Shown: positions 1-9,393, counted from the first letter of the stretch. The stretch: DNA of 34,073 nt from Natronococcus amylolyticus DSM 10524 (GCF_000337675.1 NZ_AOIB01000033.1:1-34073); one strand, 5' to 3'. Notes: a model not told the origin generated them from the letters alone. A program made the numbers and translations.

Positions 1-25
1 GGTGCGGCGCCGGTGGGGACGCCGC

Positions 26-180
26 CCGCGGACTGACGCGAGAAGCGAGACGGGAGGGTGTCAGCGACCGGCTCGCGTCCTTCTCGTCAACAACGTGACG
101 GACGGACAGAGCAAGCAGAACAGCACAGCAATCGATTCCTGCGGTGTCCGTCAGGAGCAGCCTGCCGAATAGAGAGCGGG
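26..180. repeat. Dispersed non-coding repeat, copy A
   Basis: This stretch reappears at 9228-9393 in the same orientation, at roughly 75-80% identity by eye. Shared blocks include GCGGACTGACGCGA, GGGAGGGTGTCA, CTTCTCGTCAAC, GGACAGAGCAAGC and CACAGCAATCGA, and both copies end near GAATAGAGAG. Neither copy holds a convincing reading frame. It looks like a decayed mobile-element end or a MITE-like sequence, but I saw no transposase beside it. Confidence 0.6.
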
Positions 181-235
181 AGTGCACCACGACGACGCCG
201 GGTGGTTCCCGCTGAAAGTGCTGACCCATCCGCTC
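173..235. repeat. Inverted-repeat element, copy 1
   Basis: GAGCGGGAG at the left faces CCATCCGCTC at the right, about 50 nt apart. The internal word GAGTGCACCACGAC also occurs in the similar element at 6352-6413. It begins where dispersed repeat copy A ends, so the two may be parts of one larger element. I did not identify the family. Confidence 0.35.
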
Positions 236-446
236 GCTCCGCGTCGGGCTGGTGAGCGAACCGAACGCATCCAGCAACTGGTGTCGACGCCTGTCTCCGT
301 TCTTGAATCGGTTACTCCCACGGGTTTGGTTCCCCGGCCTCCCGCATCGGAAGATGAGGGTTGTGAACAATACATTCACTCGAGGATATTTAGCATCAAA
401 TTATATTACTTAGATATTTACGCACCCGTTGAGATAGAAAAACGGT

Positions 447-2729
447 ATGTCTGAAAGGCATCCGGATGGCGATCCCGACCGAAATCGACGTGGTAGCGAC
501 GAGTCTCCCGACTCTGGGGCGAGCGATCGCTCGAGCGGCATCGGCCGCCGGAGGTTCATCGGAGCAACTGCCGGAGGGGCGGTGGCGACGATGGTGCCGG
601 CGAGCACCGCCGTCGCTGCCGAGGACGACCGGACAGTAACGCTCGTCTTCGACACCCACTTCCACGGACGGTTCCGTGACTCGGAAGCGGCCGAACTGAA
701 CATCCAACGGTATTACACCGTTGTCGAGGAGAAACTCGAGGAGTACGATAACGCGGTGTTCGTCGGCATCGGTGACGACTTCGCGCCCTCCCTGCTCGGC
801 CTCGAGTACGAGGGCGAGCACATGGTTGAGGCGTTGAACGCGATGGATGTCGCCGTAAACGGGGTTGGCAACCACGAGTTCGATTTTGGGCCCGACAGGG
901 CTATCGAACTCTTCGGCGAGAGCGAATTCCCGTGGGTCGTGGCGAACCTACTCGACGACGGGGGCGAGACGCTCGAGAACACGGAACGCTGGACCACGCA
1001 GGAACTAGGCGATCTCACCGTTGGGTTCTTCGGGATGGTCTCGGAGAATTTCCATAATATCACCGACTATCCTGACGACTGGCAGGTCCTCGACAACGTC
1101 GACGCCGGTCAGGAGGCCGTCGATGAGCTCCGGGAAGAGGGTGCGGATATCGTGGTCTGTCCGGCCCACGTGTCGACGGGGACTCACGAACGGATGGCCG
1201 AAAACATCGACGGACTCGACGCGATCGTCGGGTCACACTCCGGCGTCGTTCTCGACCAACCGGCGGAAATCGACGGGACGATCAACGCCGAGTTCGGGGA
1301 CGAATTCGACCACATTGGTGCCATCACGCTCAACGACGAGGGCGAGCTCGTCGACTGGGAGCGGATCGACCTGTTGGCCGAGGACTGGGAGCCTCGAGAC
1401 GAAGTCGACGAGTTCGACGAGATCAGCACGCGGAACGTCGGGGAGATCGAGAAACACGAGGCACTCGACGAACTGTACGAAAAGTACCAGGTCCCCCTGG
1501 ACGACCGGCTCGGAGAGCCGTTCTTTCACAGCGAGACCGAACTCAACTGGTCGTTCGACAACTACGCAATCGAGACGGGCGGCGGGAACGTGATCACAGA
1601 CGCCATTCGCGAGGTGGGGGACGTAGCCGACGTGGACGTGGACATCGGGATTATTAACGGCGGAGGAATCCGCGCTGACACCACGTTCGGGCCCGGCGAG
1701 ATAACCGGTGCGGCTGTGATGGAGGCATTGCCGTTCCCAAACGAGTTGTGGATCATCGAGGTCACCGGCGAGGAACTGCAGGACTTCCTTGCGAACGAAC
1801 AGCGGGCGCATCCGTCTGAACAGTTCGGGACTCAGCCGGCGATCCAGATCTCGGGTGTCTCCTACGAGTGGTGGGGCCATGACTGGGAGTCCGAGATCCG
1901 GAACGTCTTCGTCGGTGGCGACCCGGTCGACGAGGACGAGACCTATCTGCTGGCGGGGACGGACTTCCAGATCGAACGCGAGGACGCCCTCGATCACGAG
2001 AACAAGTTGATCGCCGAGACCGGCCAGTTCGTGGGCCCGTTCGTATTGGACACCCTAGAGGAGTGGGGGACGGTTGCACCCGAGCGTGAATACCGGATGA
2101 TCCGGTGGGACGAGGACGTTGGCGAGGCCGACCTTGCGCCCGGCGCGGACCGGACGGAGGTGACCTTCGAGGTGCCGCCTGGTGCTGAGGAAATCGAGAC
2201 CGACGAGCCGGTCGTAGCAGTCAACCGGGACGGTGAGACCGTCGAGGCCGAGGCGGTCTCCGCCGACGGGGAGGCGGTCACGGCCTCCTTCGCGACCACC
2301 CCGCTCCTCGATCTGGCAGCGGTCGAGGACCCGGCGATTCGGGTGTTCGCCCACTACCACGCCGACCAGGCCGAATGGCCGTACGACTTCGATATCCCGA
2401 CGTCCGACGGCTACGACCACCTCAAGGTGCGAGCCGACGTTGACGAGGACGACCTGGGCGACTTCACGCCCGCAGAGCGGACGAGGTTGGTAAGGGAGAG
2501 GGTTGCGGCCCTCGATCTGCACCGGGGCACTGAGAACAGCCTAACGTCGACGCTCGAAAACGCGGCGAACTCCTTTGACAGAGCAAACGAGACCGCCGCC
2601 GCCAACCGACTGTGCGCCTTTATCAATCAAGTGGAAGCACAACGTGGCAAGAAAATCGACGAGGCGGATGCCGACGACTTGATCGAGCGGGCCGAAGAGA
2701 TCATCGCCGCCGTCGGCGAAGAGTGTTGA
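447..2729 (+). CDS. Tat-exported 5'-nucleotidase / metallophosphatase (UshA-like)
   Basis: A secreted bifunctional phosphoesterase expected to release phosphate from nucleotides outside the cell. Residues 34-50 form a twin-arginine signal (RRRFIG, then an Ala-rich stretch). The metallophosphatase domain follows: the metal-binding D-x-H lies in FDTHFHG (68-74), GNHEFDFG is at 141-148, and the late histidines lie in CPAHVSTG (~238-245) and GSHSG (262-266). The 5'-nucleotidase C-terminal domain carries NGGGIRA (404-410). The last ~75 residues are helical and acidic and resemble the FIMAH repeat often found at the end of archaeal secreted enzymes. The start ATG lies about 40 nt after an AT-rich TATATTACTT stretch, and the N-terminal tail before the Tat motif is Asp/Arg-rich. 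The gene stands alone. Function is firm at family level; the exact substrate is unknown. Confidence 0.88.
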   Translation: MSERHPDGDPDRNRRGSDESPDSGASDRSSGIGRRRFIGATAGGAVATMVPASTAVAAEDDRTVTLVFDTHFHGRFRDSEAAELNIQRYYTVVEEKLEEYDNAVFVGIGDDFAPSLLGLEYEGEHMVEALNAMDVAVNGVGNHEFDFGPDRAIELFGESEFPWVVANLLDDGGETLENTERWTTQELGDLTVGFFGMVSENFHNITDYPDDWQVLDNVDAGQEAVDELREEGADIVVCPAHVSTGTHERMAENIDGLDAIVGSHSGVVLDQPAEIDGTINAEFGDEFDHIGAITLNDEGELVDWERIDLLAEDWEPRDEVDEFDEISTRNVGEIEKHEALDELYEKYQVPLDDRLGEPFFHSETELNWSFDNYAIETGGGNVITDAIREVGDVADVDVDIGIINGGGIRADTTFGPGEITGAAVMEALPFPNELWIIEVTGEELQDFLANEQRAHPSEQFGTQPAIQISGVSYEWWGHDWESEIRNVFVGGDPVDEDETYLLAGTDFQIEREDALDHENKLIAETGQFVGPFVLDTLEEWGTVAPEREYRMIRWDEDVGEADLAPGADRTEVTFEVPPGAEEIETDEPVVAVNRDGETVEAEAVSADGEAVTASFATTPLLDLAAVEDPAIRVFAHYHADQAEWPYDFDIPTSDGYDHLKVRADVDEDDLGDFTPAERTRLVRERVAALDLHRGTENSLTSTLENAANSFDRANETAAANRLCAFINQVEAQRGKKIDEADADDLIERAEEIIAAVGEEC

Positions 2730-3226
2730 TCACTCGTTAACCGCCGACCCTCTTTTGGGTTGGACACCGAGTACGCGAGGCGGTCGGCGGGAGTAGAAGG
2801 GCTGAGAACTGCAGTGGGAGACGGCTTGGTGGGTGTCACCGGGCGAAGGGGTCTTGGCACACGGGGTACCACTTGAGACAGATCGGAGCCGTAGCCGGTC
2901 GATCCTGAGTGACGGCTGGCAGCACGCTCGTTGGCCACCACGTCGTCCGTGTTGGGCCCGCTGAAAGCCGATCGGTGATGGAACAGCTGCTCTGTGTCCA
3001 GGACGGTTCTATCACTCCTCCTAATAGCTGCCAGAAGGAACAGTGGTGCGTTCGCAGATTACCGCGTGTTCGACTACGAGCGCACCCGGATTCAACAGTG
3101 GCAGCCGTACAGGTCGAACAAGTATCAGTGCAGGACCCGACTGTTCCGACAGCTGTGAGGAGAACCCCGTCAGAGAGCGGTCGGTACGACGGCTTCGTTC
3201 GTTCGGCGGTCGGCGTCCGAAGCCGA
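2730..3226. other. Intergenic region, no gene seen
   Basis: About 500 bases lie between two convergent genes. I found no reading frame with haloarchaeal protein character and no RNA gene. A short CCGACCCTCTTTTGGGTTGG hairpin just after the 5'-nucleotidase stop (about 2745-2764), followed by T-poor sequence, is a weak terminator candidate. Confidence 0.4.
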
Positions 3227-4180
3227 TCAACACCCCTCGTCGTCGGTTACGGTTAGCGTCCCGGTTTCGGTCTCGCCGTTTGCACTGACGGTCCATTCGT
3301 GGTCGCCGGGGCCGAGATCCCGGCTCATGACGCCGAAATCGACGGTATCAGTCTCGCCGGATTCCAGCTCGAGTGGCAGCGGTTCGTCGAGTGGCCCGAT
3401 TTCGAACCGGCCGTCGACCGAGACCGGTTTGCCACCGTGGTTCGTCACCGTGATGCAGAAGTCGGCGGCATCCTCGCTCGGGTCGGCCGTCTCCTCGTGT
3501 GGGACCGAGTCGGGTGCGGACACCGAGAGTTCGAGCTCGATCTCGGCTTCGGGTTCGTCGTCGTGATCGTCGTCGTCTGGTTCCTCGGCCTCAGGGTCGT
3601 CGTCTTCTGGTTCATCGTCGTCGGGATCTTCGGCCTCGGGGTCGTCATCTTCTGGTTCCTCGTCGTCGGGATCCTCGTCGTCGGGATCCTCGTCGTCGGG
3701 ATCCTCGGCCTCGGGGTCGTCGTCCTCGGGAGCTTCATCTGGTTCTCCGACGTATATCCCCCGTGCGGTGATTGTCAGTTGCTCCGGGTCGGTCGAACAG
3801 TCATCCGGATCGAGTAATTCCAGGCTCGCCTCGGTGGATTCGCCCGGCTCGAGCCGTTCCTGAATATCCCACGTTCCGTGGTCATCGACGGTAGCATAAA
3901 AGTCAACCCTGACCCTGTCGTCGCTCACGTTGTCGGCGTCGAACGTGACATAACAGCGTCCATTGGTGTAGTAGTACGCACCCGACGACAACTCGAGACG
4001 GTCGTCGAGCTGGTCGTCGTCTCCCTCCCCGGCGAGCGTATACTCGTACTCGACCGCGACGTCCTCCGGCTCTGCTTCCTCGTCGTGTTCCTCCGCAGCC
4101 GTTGACAGCGACCCAAACAGTCCAGCACCCCCAAGAGCCGTTCCCGAAGCGAGTAGCCTTCGGCGGTTGAATGTCCTCAT
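3227..4180 (-). CDS. Tat-type secreted protein with Asp/Glu/Pro-repeat linker
   Basis: Function unknown; 317 residues. The N-terminus has a twin-arginine-like signal (RRRLLASG, then Ala/Gly-rich). A first beta-rich region (~45-150) is followed by a linker of about 65 residues built from DPDDED-, EPEDDDP- and EAEDPDD-type repeats. A second beta-rich, Ig/CARDB-like region (~215-317) contains VTNHGGKPVSV and a Gly/Glu sandwich pattern, and the protein ends in Cys. Single cysteines at ~52 and ~135 could pair outside the cell. At the DNA level the linker is made of 15-nt GTCGTCGGGATCCTC units (about 3657-3712), so its length probably varies between strains. It is likely a surface or extracellular adaptor; no enzyme motif is visible. 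Confidence 0.75.
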   Translation of the reverse strand: MRTFNRRRLLASGTALGGAGLFGSLSTAAEEHDEEAEPEDVAVEYEYTLAGEGDDDQLDDRLELSSGAYYYTNGRCYVTFDADNVSDDRVRVDFYATVDDHGTWDIQERLEPGESTEASLELLDPDDCSTDPEQLTITARGIYVGEPDEAPEDDDPEAEDPDDEDPDDEDPDDEEPEDDDPEAEDPDDDEPEDDDPEAEEPDDDDHDDEPEAEIELELSVSAPDSVPHEETADPSEDAADFCITVTNHGGKPVSVDGRFEIGPLDEPLPLELESGETDTVDFGVMSRDLGPGDHEWTVSANGETETGTLTVTDDEGC

Positions 4181-4414
4181 AGCTAGAAACTACCACACAG
4201 TAATGTGAAATGGATGACTTGCACGGGCAACCTTTTTTCAGAGGTGTCTGCTGTGTCGAACGGCTGCCACCCGTACCATCGGCGGGTGGCTGCCCAGAAC
4301 AGCTGCTCCCTCGATCCCTGCCGCGCTGAGAGCCGAAACGCCTCCTTCACGGAGTAGTATGTGTAGGCGAAAGATGAAAATAGAAAAGACAGAGAAGCTG
4401 CATAGATGTACAGT

Positions 4415-4666
4415 ATGACGACAGCGACGGAAGCGGACTGTGTTGCGGACCGGCTCAAAGAGCTGCCACCGAGTGCGAAACTCGTCTATAAGACGCTTGT
4501 CTACGACGGACCGAAACTCACACAGCCCGAACTCGCCGCCCATTCACGTCTTGCGACACGAACTGTCCGCCACGCGCTGGGGAAGTTAGCCGAGAAAGAC
4601 CTCGTGACGAAACAGCCGTCGCCTCGGGATGCACGCCAATCGCTATACTCGCCGTCGCCGGACTAG
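4415..4666 (+). CDS. Small winged-helix DNA-binding protein
   Basis: An 83-residue protein that is almost entirely one winged helix-turn-helix domain. PPSAKLVYKTL leads into helix 2, LTQPELAAHSRLATRTVRHAL is the helix-turn-helix (about residues 34-55), and a wing follows (LVTKQPS...ARQSLYSP). The family is common and multi-copy in Halobacteria and resembles MarR/TrmB-type domains. I chose the ATG at 4415 because family members begin M(S/T)TATE..., although an ATG three codons upstream (4406) is possible. It is divergent from the secreted protein at 3227-4180, with about 230 bp between them. Target and ligand are unknown. Confidence 0.75.
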   Translation: MTTATEADCVADRLKELPPSAKLVYKTLVYDGPKLTQPELAAHSRLATRTVRHALGKLAEKDLVTKQPSPRDARQSLYSPSPD

Positions 4667-4849
4667 CTGTCCGTCGATCACGTCGACTCGGTCCTGGTGC
4701 CCAACACGGTTGCCAGCAGCTGTTGGCTTCGTGGCGGCGTCCACAGAGCTCTCCTAGCCACCCCGACGGGGCTGCTCGAGCGCCACCGACGGCCGTTGCA
4801 GTCGTCGGACCGCGAACCTCAGCTGCAGCGCCGTGATCCCCTGTTGGCG

Positions 4850-4990
4850 TCGAACGGGTCCACCAGCAGACCGAGACACCGAGCATGAGGAGCCCGAGAC
4901 TGAGCCCGCCGAAGAACGGCGACTCAAGGTGAGACCAGGACAGTTATGACGGCGAGGCCGACACCGACCGTGGCCTGCCGGCACGCAGAG
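4850..4990 (-). pseudogene. Highly decayed fragment of O-antigen-ligase-like gene, copy 1
   Basis: By hand this aligns with the 3' end of the intact gene at 18378-19568. Shared blocks are AGCAG-CCGAGACAC, CTGAGCCCGCC, GCGACTC and GACGGCGAGGCCGACA, in the same order and spacing. Read on the minus strand with frame corrections it gives fragments such as VGLAVI, FFGGLSLG and LMLGV, matching VGLAVA, FLGGLSPS and IMLGL. Many indels remain, so this is the oldest-looking of four copies of this gene end in the window. Confidence 0.6.
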
Positions 4991-5104
4991 CCCGGTCGAG
5001 TGCACTCCAGAGCCGAGTTCTAGCAGCAGTTTCGGCTTAATTCCTGTTCGCGGCGTACACCCGCCAGGCGATCGGTTTTACGTGGTGACAGGGCCTGCCG
5101 AGAC

Positions 5105-5257
5105 TCAGTCGAACCACTCGACGTACTCCTCGCAGGCCGTACAGGCCGCCCGCGTCGCCCACGCCTCGCCCCGGTCGTGGTCGGTCGGCGAGACTTTCGC
5201 CACGTGGATCTCCACGGCACCACAGTCGGGACACTGGGAGGGAATCGGTTGCGCCAT
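5105..5257 (-). CDS. 50-residue zinc-ribbon protein
   Basis: A short gene (50 codons) with a clear CPDCG knuckle at residues 9-13 and a second CTAC knuckle at ~39-42, giving a C-x2-C...C-x2-C zinc ribbon similar to the C-terminal ribbon of TFS/RPB9-type proteins. It starts MAQPIPSQCPDCG and ends EEYVEWFD. Composition is acidic and haloarchaeal. Tiny zinc-finger proteins of this kind are widespread in Halobacteria and mostly uncharacterised. It is isolated between two pseudogene fragments, so it may be a surviving neighbour of an older arrangement. Confidence 0.7.
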   Translation of the reverse strand: MAQPIPSQCPDCGAVEIHVAKVSPTDHDRGEAWATRAACTACEEYVEWFD

Positions 5258-5567
5258 CTGACTCAATCTTGATCGTGAGCCTCATAACTGTACCTCCTGT
5301 CGTATTTGAGATCGGAGCTGTCGCAGCGACTGGCAAGCGGACAGCTGCGACGCCGACCGTACAGTTTAGCCGCCGTTCTCAGACTCGAGCGAATCGGGCT
5401 TTGAGGACCCTGCCGTCACAAAGAGCGCCGCTCGGGCATCGATCCTGGGTGGGTCTCCCCGGGTGGGCGTCGAGTCGGTCGAAGAGGGAGCAGGGAACGA
5501 TGGCCGGTGGTACTCAGTGTCGACCGCTCCAGCAGTCACGACGCTCGTGGCAATTGGTTCAAACAGA

Positions 5568-5955
5568 TTATCGGATGACGAACTTCGAACGGGGATCGGT
5601 GACCGGCCCGTCCTTCTCAGGGGAGTACAGCAACAGCCCGAGACACAGCCCCAGCCTGATCGAGGAGGGGCTGAGCCCGCCCCAAAAGCGCGACTCGAAC
5701 CCATGGACAGAAAGATCGCCACGGCGAGCCCGACGACGAACCCGATCCACGGCGTCCACCGGGTGCGGATCCCCTGGCCCAGCGCGTAGACCAGCGTACC
5801 CAGATAGAGACTGCCGGCGATGATGCCCGTGTTCAATAGGGGATAGACGTAGGAGTTGTGCGGACCTCTGGCCCCGTCGGTCTCCGCGGCGGTGTTCGCA
5901 AAACTGATGCCGAGTATCGGGTCCTCGACGAGACGCTCGAGGGAGGCGGCCTGGC
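5568..5955 (-). pseudogene. Truncated, frameshifted 3' fragment of O-antigen-ligase-like gene, copy 2
   Basis: Encodes the last ~126 residues of the protein at 18378-19568. It includes ASLERL, GPHNSYVYPLLNTGI, YALGQGIRTRWTPW and VVGLAVAIFL, then a frameshift near 5700 at the MG(F/S)S position, after which the other frame gives GGLSPSSIRLGLCLG and ends RSKFVIR. The stop TAA falls at 5568-5570, matching the intact gene, and homology continues a few bases past it (CGGATGACGAACTTCG). Upstream homology stops abruptly at about 5955, just before ASLERL, where an integrase fragment begins. No functional product is expected. Confidence 0.85.
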
Positions 5956-5964
5956 GTGAGGTCG

Positions 5965-6288
5965 TCACAGTGGGTCGCTTCCTGCACGGCTTGGCGACGA
6001 GAACCCACAGGCACACGGCTCGTGGTGTGGACTCTGGAGAGGCCTCCGATCCCAGTCGAACCACACGGTATGGAGATGTGAGCTCTCGCCCGTACACAGC
6101 CCAAGCCGACCGGCGACCAGACGGAGGAACCGCGCTTGGAAATCACGAGGACTGGGCAACTCCAAACAGGCTTCGAGTAGCAACTCGAACTCTCGGTCGG
6201 TGAGGACCTCTTCGTAAGAATGACGGGGTGTCAGTGCTCGTCGATGCCGCTTCGCCCACGTTGATGACGCAGACTGATGCTGTGGCAT
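5965..6288 (-). pseudogene. N-terminal remnant of a tyrosine recombinase/integrase
   Basis: The minus-strand frame reads SYEEVLTDREFELLLEA...FQARFLRLVAGRLGLCTGES...WFDWDRR...PHHEPCACG. This matches the opening of the haloarchaeal phage-integrase (XerC/D-like) catalytic domain, where box I normally reads R-x-G-L-R-x-G-E. The catalytic Arg is replaced by Cys (residue 65, GLCTGE), and the frame runs out soon after the cysteine-containing insert, so boxes II and the Tyr nucleophile are absent. The gene is broken right where the O-antigen-ligase fragment starts (5955-5965). It is probably the relic of an element that integrated at that gene end. The recombinase assignment rests on motif recognition only. 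Confidence 0.6.
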
Positions 6289-6351
6289 TACAGCCAGAGG
6301 TGTACGCGGTTCTCAGAGAAACTATTCAAAATTGATACTGTTCGACAATAC

Positions 6352-6413
6352 AGCGGATGAGTGCACCACGACACCTCCGTCTGTTTCACGACGAAAGCAG
6401 TGAACCATCCGCT
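6352..6413. repeat. Inverted-repeat element, copy 2
   Basis: AGCGGATG (6352-6359) and CATCCGCT (6406-6413) are perfect inverted 8-mers. Next to them, GAGTGCACCACGAC matches the element at 173-235. The sequence could fold as a hairpin or be the footprint of a small MITE-like element. A third partial match (GAATATAGCGGAGTAGTGCA) lies near 7126. Confidence 0.4.
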
Positions 6414-6453
6414 CACTACACGCGCAAATGTGACACTGAACTCGTCGGCAGAA

Positions 6454-6783
6454 TCAAATTGATTGTGCTGCTCCCGCGACCGTCCTTTCGACCTCTTCAG
6501 CAGCGTTGAGTATGGGTTCAACGCTCCCAGTGTCGGTAAGTACCACGTCACCACTCCGAGTATCGTACTCGAGCACTCCATAGTGTTCCAACCGTGGTAA
6601 GTGGTTGTGAACCAGGCTCACTTTTGCGTGTTTGAACGCCGTCTCGTGTGCTGTATCTGAGCAAGAGGCAATTCGCTGTGAGAGGTCTGAAACGGTGGAG
6701 ACCCCATCGTTTTCGACCAGTTCGTAGAGGATGTGCTGTCGATCAGCATCAGCCAAGATCTCGAACGCCTCATGCTGGTTCAT
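6454..6783 (-). CDS. DUF7344-type helix-turn-helix regulator
   Basis: A 109-residue winged-helix protein of the type now grouped as DUF7344 in Halobacteria. It opens with MNQHEAFEILADADRQHILYEL, followed by a DNA-reading region, VSLVHNHLPRLEHYGVLEYD (helix-turn-helix and wing), and a short C-terminal helix. The family is usually a stand-alone transcription factor with many paralogues per genome, and targets are unknown. It sits in AT-rich, repeat-laden DNA, and its 5' side faces a ~520-bp non-coding stretch that may hold its promoter. Confidence 0.8.
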   Translation of the reverse strand: MNQHEAFEILADADRQHILYELVENDGVSTVSDLSQRIASCSDTAHETAFKHAKVSLVHNHLPRLEHYGVLEYDTRSGDVVLTDTGSVEPILNAAEEVERTVAGAAQSI

Positions 6784-7305
6784 GGTTGTTCAGAGTGGGA
6801 GAGGGGGATACAAAGCCTCATAGCCAACAAAATTTGGCTACTTCGATAATTTGGCAGTCTCATATGCTTGAAACTCAATTTTCCTTCCCTCGTCGAAACC
6901 CAATAAAGACATACTATATTGATCAGATGTTTTTGGCGAGCTGAAAACCCGGTAGCCAGATCTGCAAACTGAACATACTGACTTCGGTCTTTATCGATCT
7001 ATAACTCACCTGTACTGACCGAGCACTACCCCTCGAAGACCGCCTCTCAGTCTGTGTCACAGTCGCGCTGTGAGTTCAGCAGAGCCTGGTTGAACTACCG
7101 AATTACTGCCAAGAGTGAACTGATGAATATAGCGGAGTAGTGCAGCATAGTGATTACGTTCCCCTCACATGGCAATCGTCGGACATCCATCCACTATTCG
7201 TACGTATTGACCCATCAAAGAAACCTACTATTGTTGCTTTTAAGAGCTATAACCCATTGACCATATGGAACATTTTTCTATAGAGCGGGTGTCGGATGGC
7301 GTGAG
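6784..7305. other. AT-rich intergenic region
   Basis: About 520 bases with markedly lower GC than the coding regions and no credible gene. It contains one copy (7015-7075) of a direct repeat. Low GC here fits transferred or decaying DNA. Confidence 0.4.
7015..7075. repeat. Direct repeat, left copy
   Basis: CTGACCGA-CACT, then CAGTCTGTG-CACAGTCGCG, is repeated at about 7510-7573 in the same orientation. The two copies flank the small gene at 7306-7500. They may be the ends of a small inserted unit or a local duplication. Confidence 0.45.
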
Positions 7306-7500
7306 ATGACTGAACCACCCGAAAGCGACACCTCAAGCGATATTTCGACCCACTCTGAACTCATTCAGGTTCTCATCGAAAACTCACGAGAAGCTGATGA
7401 ATGCATTCTGGTTCCAGAAAATGCAACAGATGACGAGCTACACACAATGTGGGTTCTTGCTGAGGAAGGTTCGTATACTCATCCAAAAGACGCTCAGTAG
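7306..7500 (+). CDS. Small hypothetical protein
   Basis: 64 residues with strongly acidic, haloarchaeal composition (TEPPESDTSSDISTHSEL at the start) and a predicted alpha/beta core (LIQVLIENSREADECILVPENA). I do not recognise the family. The opening codon bias and acidic content argue that it is real even though the surrounding DNA is AT-rich. It lies between the two copies of a ~60-bp direct repeat. Confidence 0.45.
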   Translation: MTEPPESDTSSDISTHSELIQVLIENSREADECILVPENATDDELHTMWVLAEEGSYTHPKDAQ

Positions 7501-7509
7501 ACCCGTTGT

Positions 7510-7573
7510 CCTGACCGATCACTTGTCTTCGTAGATTGGCTTTCAGTCTGTGCCACAGTCGCGCGCTGTATGC
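7510..7573. repeat. Direct repeat, right copy
   Basis: Matches 7015-7075 (CTGACCGATCACT...TTCAGTCTGTGCCACAGTCGCG) in the same orientation, about 490 bp further on. The rest of the gap to the next gene (to 7786) shows no coding sequence. Confidence 0.45.
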
Positions 7574-7786
7574 ACCACGGCTACTGAACCCTCTCACTAT
7601 GGGGGTTCACCAAGGCCGTCCTCGTGGACCAACTGACCGATCACTCCGTGTATAGCCGGACTGCCGTCCGTCGCGGCCCTTCATGGGTTGGGTCCGCCGA
7701 CCACCCTCGTTCGATTATCGATCCGTTCGTTGCCGAGCCAATCCATCAAGATGAAATAACAGTCTTGGCACGGATACAGTACAGTA

Positions 7787-8626
7787 ATGCGATTTGAGAC
7801 GCAAAGCGCCGTGCTCCGGGAGGCGTTCCCGGCGGAGTACGCCGACCTCGCGATCCTGGTCACCGAACTCGGCAGCCAGGAGGGCCTCATGATGGTGCTC
7901 GCGACACTGTTCTGGCTCTCGAGCCGGCGTCGAAGCGCGCTCGTCATCGCGTACGCCCTCGCGGGCTTCTCGCTGGTACTCACGCTCAAGGTCGCCCTTG
8001 GGCTGCCCCGCCCGTCGGCGGCGCTCTTCTTGAAACCGCCCGCGGCCGACCCGTACGGCTTTCCGAGCGGCCACGCGTTCGCAGCCGTCGTCGTCTACGG
8101 TGGCCTCGTCTCGGCTTTCGATCGCGCCCGAGAGCCGCCGGTCCTCGTCGGCGCTGGCGTCCTGATCCTGCTGATCTCGCTCTCGAGAGTCGTCCTCGGT
8201 GTTCACTATCTCGGCGACGTGATCGTCGGGATCGCCCTCGGCCTCGGCTTTCTCGCCGGGATCAGCCGGCTGGCACGCGGCGATCCCCGACGGGCGTTTG
8301 CGGTCGCCGTTGCCCTCTCGATCCCGGCGCTCCTGCTCGTCGGGCCGTCGTCCGCGACGCTGCTCGGTCTCGGTGGTTCGATCGGCGGGCTCCTCGCGGC
8401 GACTCGCCTCGAGCGCCTCCCGGCGCGTCGCTCGCGGGTCGAGGGAGCCGTCCTCGTGCTCGGCGGCGGTGGGTTCGTCGCCGCCGTGCTGGCGGTCGAA
8501 CCGCTCGTCGCGGCGGTCCGGCCGCTGCTCGTGGCGCTCTACGCCGCCCTCGTGGCGGGCATCCTGCTCGTCCCGGCCGCGGTTGGCCGACTCGAGTTCG
8601 ACGCGCTCGACGCCGGCGCGAGATGA
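7787..8626 (+). CDS. PAP2-family membrane phosphatase
   Basis: A membrane enzyme that removes phosphate from lipid or isoprenoid phosphates or diphosphates. All three catalytic motifs of the type-2 phosphatidic acid phosphatase family are present: K-x6-RP (K68 to R75-P76), PSGH (93-96), and SR-x5-H-x3-D (S133, R134, H140, D144). Hydrophobic segments surround them (about 52-70, 97-112, 116-135, 140-160), and a C-terminal half of ~120 residues is made of further Leu/Ala/Val-rich helices. In Halobacteria such proteins may act on phospholipid precursors or dolichyl phosphates. The gene stands alone; substrate not determined. Confidence 0.88.
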   Translation: MRFETQSAVLREAFPAEYADLAILVTELGSQEGLMMVLATLFWLSSRRRSALVIAYALAGFSLVLTLKVALGLPRPSAALFLKPPAADPYGFPSGHAFAAVVVYGGLVSAFDRAREPPVLVGAGVLILLISLSRVVLGVHYLGDVIVGIALGLGFLAGISRLARGDPRRAFAVAVALSIPALLLVGPSSATLLGLGGSIGGLLAATRLERLPARRSRVEGAVLVLGGGGFVAAVLAVEPLVAAVRPLLVALYAALVAGILLVPAAVGRLEFDALDAGAR

Positions 8627-9227
8627 CCGGAAGTCGGTGTGGCCCGGAACTGTCGTCGCTCACACACAAAAGCTGCAGCGACGAACGCTCTTTTATCAAT
8701 GAATCACATTATTTGCACTGGCGGTCCGGTCGGTCTCGGTACCGACGAACGAACCCGGATGTCATAGATCATCATCCCTGCGCCGACGCTCACACCAGTG
8801 TTTGCCAACACCGGGTCGGATCGCCGTCCTCACGAACGGAACGGGTCTCCTTGCGGACTGTCGCTCGGTGATCCCTGGTGACGTCGTACTGAACCGCACA
8901 GCAGCCGGCCAACTCGAGACGGCCGGTATGATGCTGTCCCGACGCTCCGAGAGCGTCGCGATTGGGATGTAGCAGTCGGCTCAGACGCACAGAGGCTCGA
9001 CGAGCAGAGCTCGAGCATCCGCGCGCCCGCGGTCGGGTCGAGGAGCTCGAGCAGCCGGTCGTGGCGGGCGCCGTCGGATGCCTCCCGTCGAAGCGACGAA
9101 CGAGTCGTCCCCCCAGCGATCCGAGCCCGAGCGCCGCCCGGTGATCGGCGGGCGGGATCACCTGGGTGGGCCGCGCTGGTGCATCGTGTCAGTTGACTCG
9201 AGGGGCCACGCATGGTCGGTGTATAGT
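8627..9227. other. Intergenic region, possible gene debris
   Basis: GC-rich, but no intact frame. A minus-strand stretch around 8950-9110 reads HDRLLELLDPTAGARMLEL, reminiscent of the start of a class I methyltransferase, but the Gly-rich SAM loop does not follow. I regard it as weak evidence for a decayed gene. Confidence 0.25.
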
Positions 9228-9393
9228 AGGGTGGCGCCTGCGGACTGACGCGAGGAGCGATGCGGGAGGGTGTCATCGAACAGCCCATGTACTTCTCGTC
9301 AACGGCGTGCTGAACGGACCGGACAGAGCAAGCGGGGAACGGCACAGCAATCGACTCCTGGGGTGTCTGTCACGGGAAGCCTGCTGAATAGAG
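9228..9393. repeat. Dispersed non-coding repeat, copy B
   Basis: Second copy of the sequence at 26-180, same orientation, with shared blocks in the same order. It starts just after GTGTATAGTAGGGTGGCGCC. The reverse complement of part of that flank (CAGACGCCACCCTATTT) occurs at 10543-10559, next to the dead insertion sequence. Confidence 0.6.
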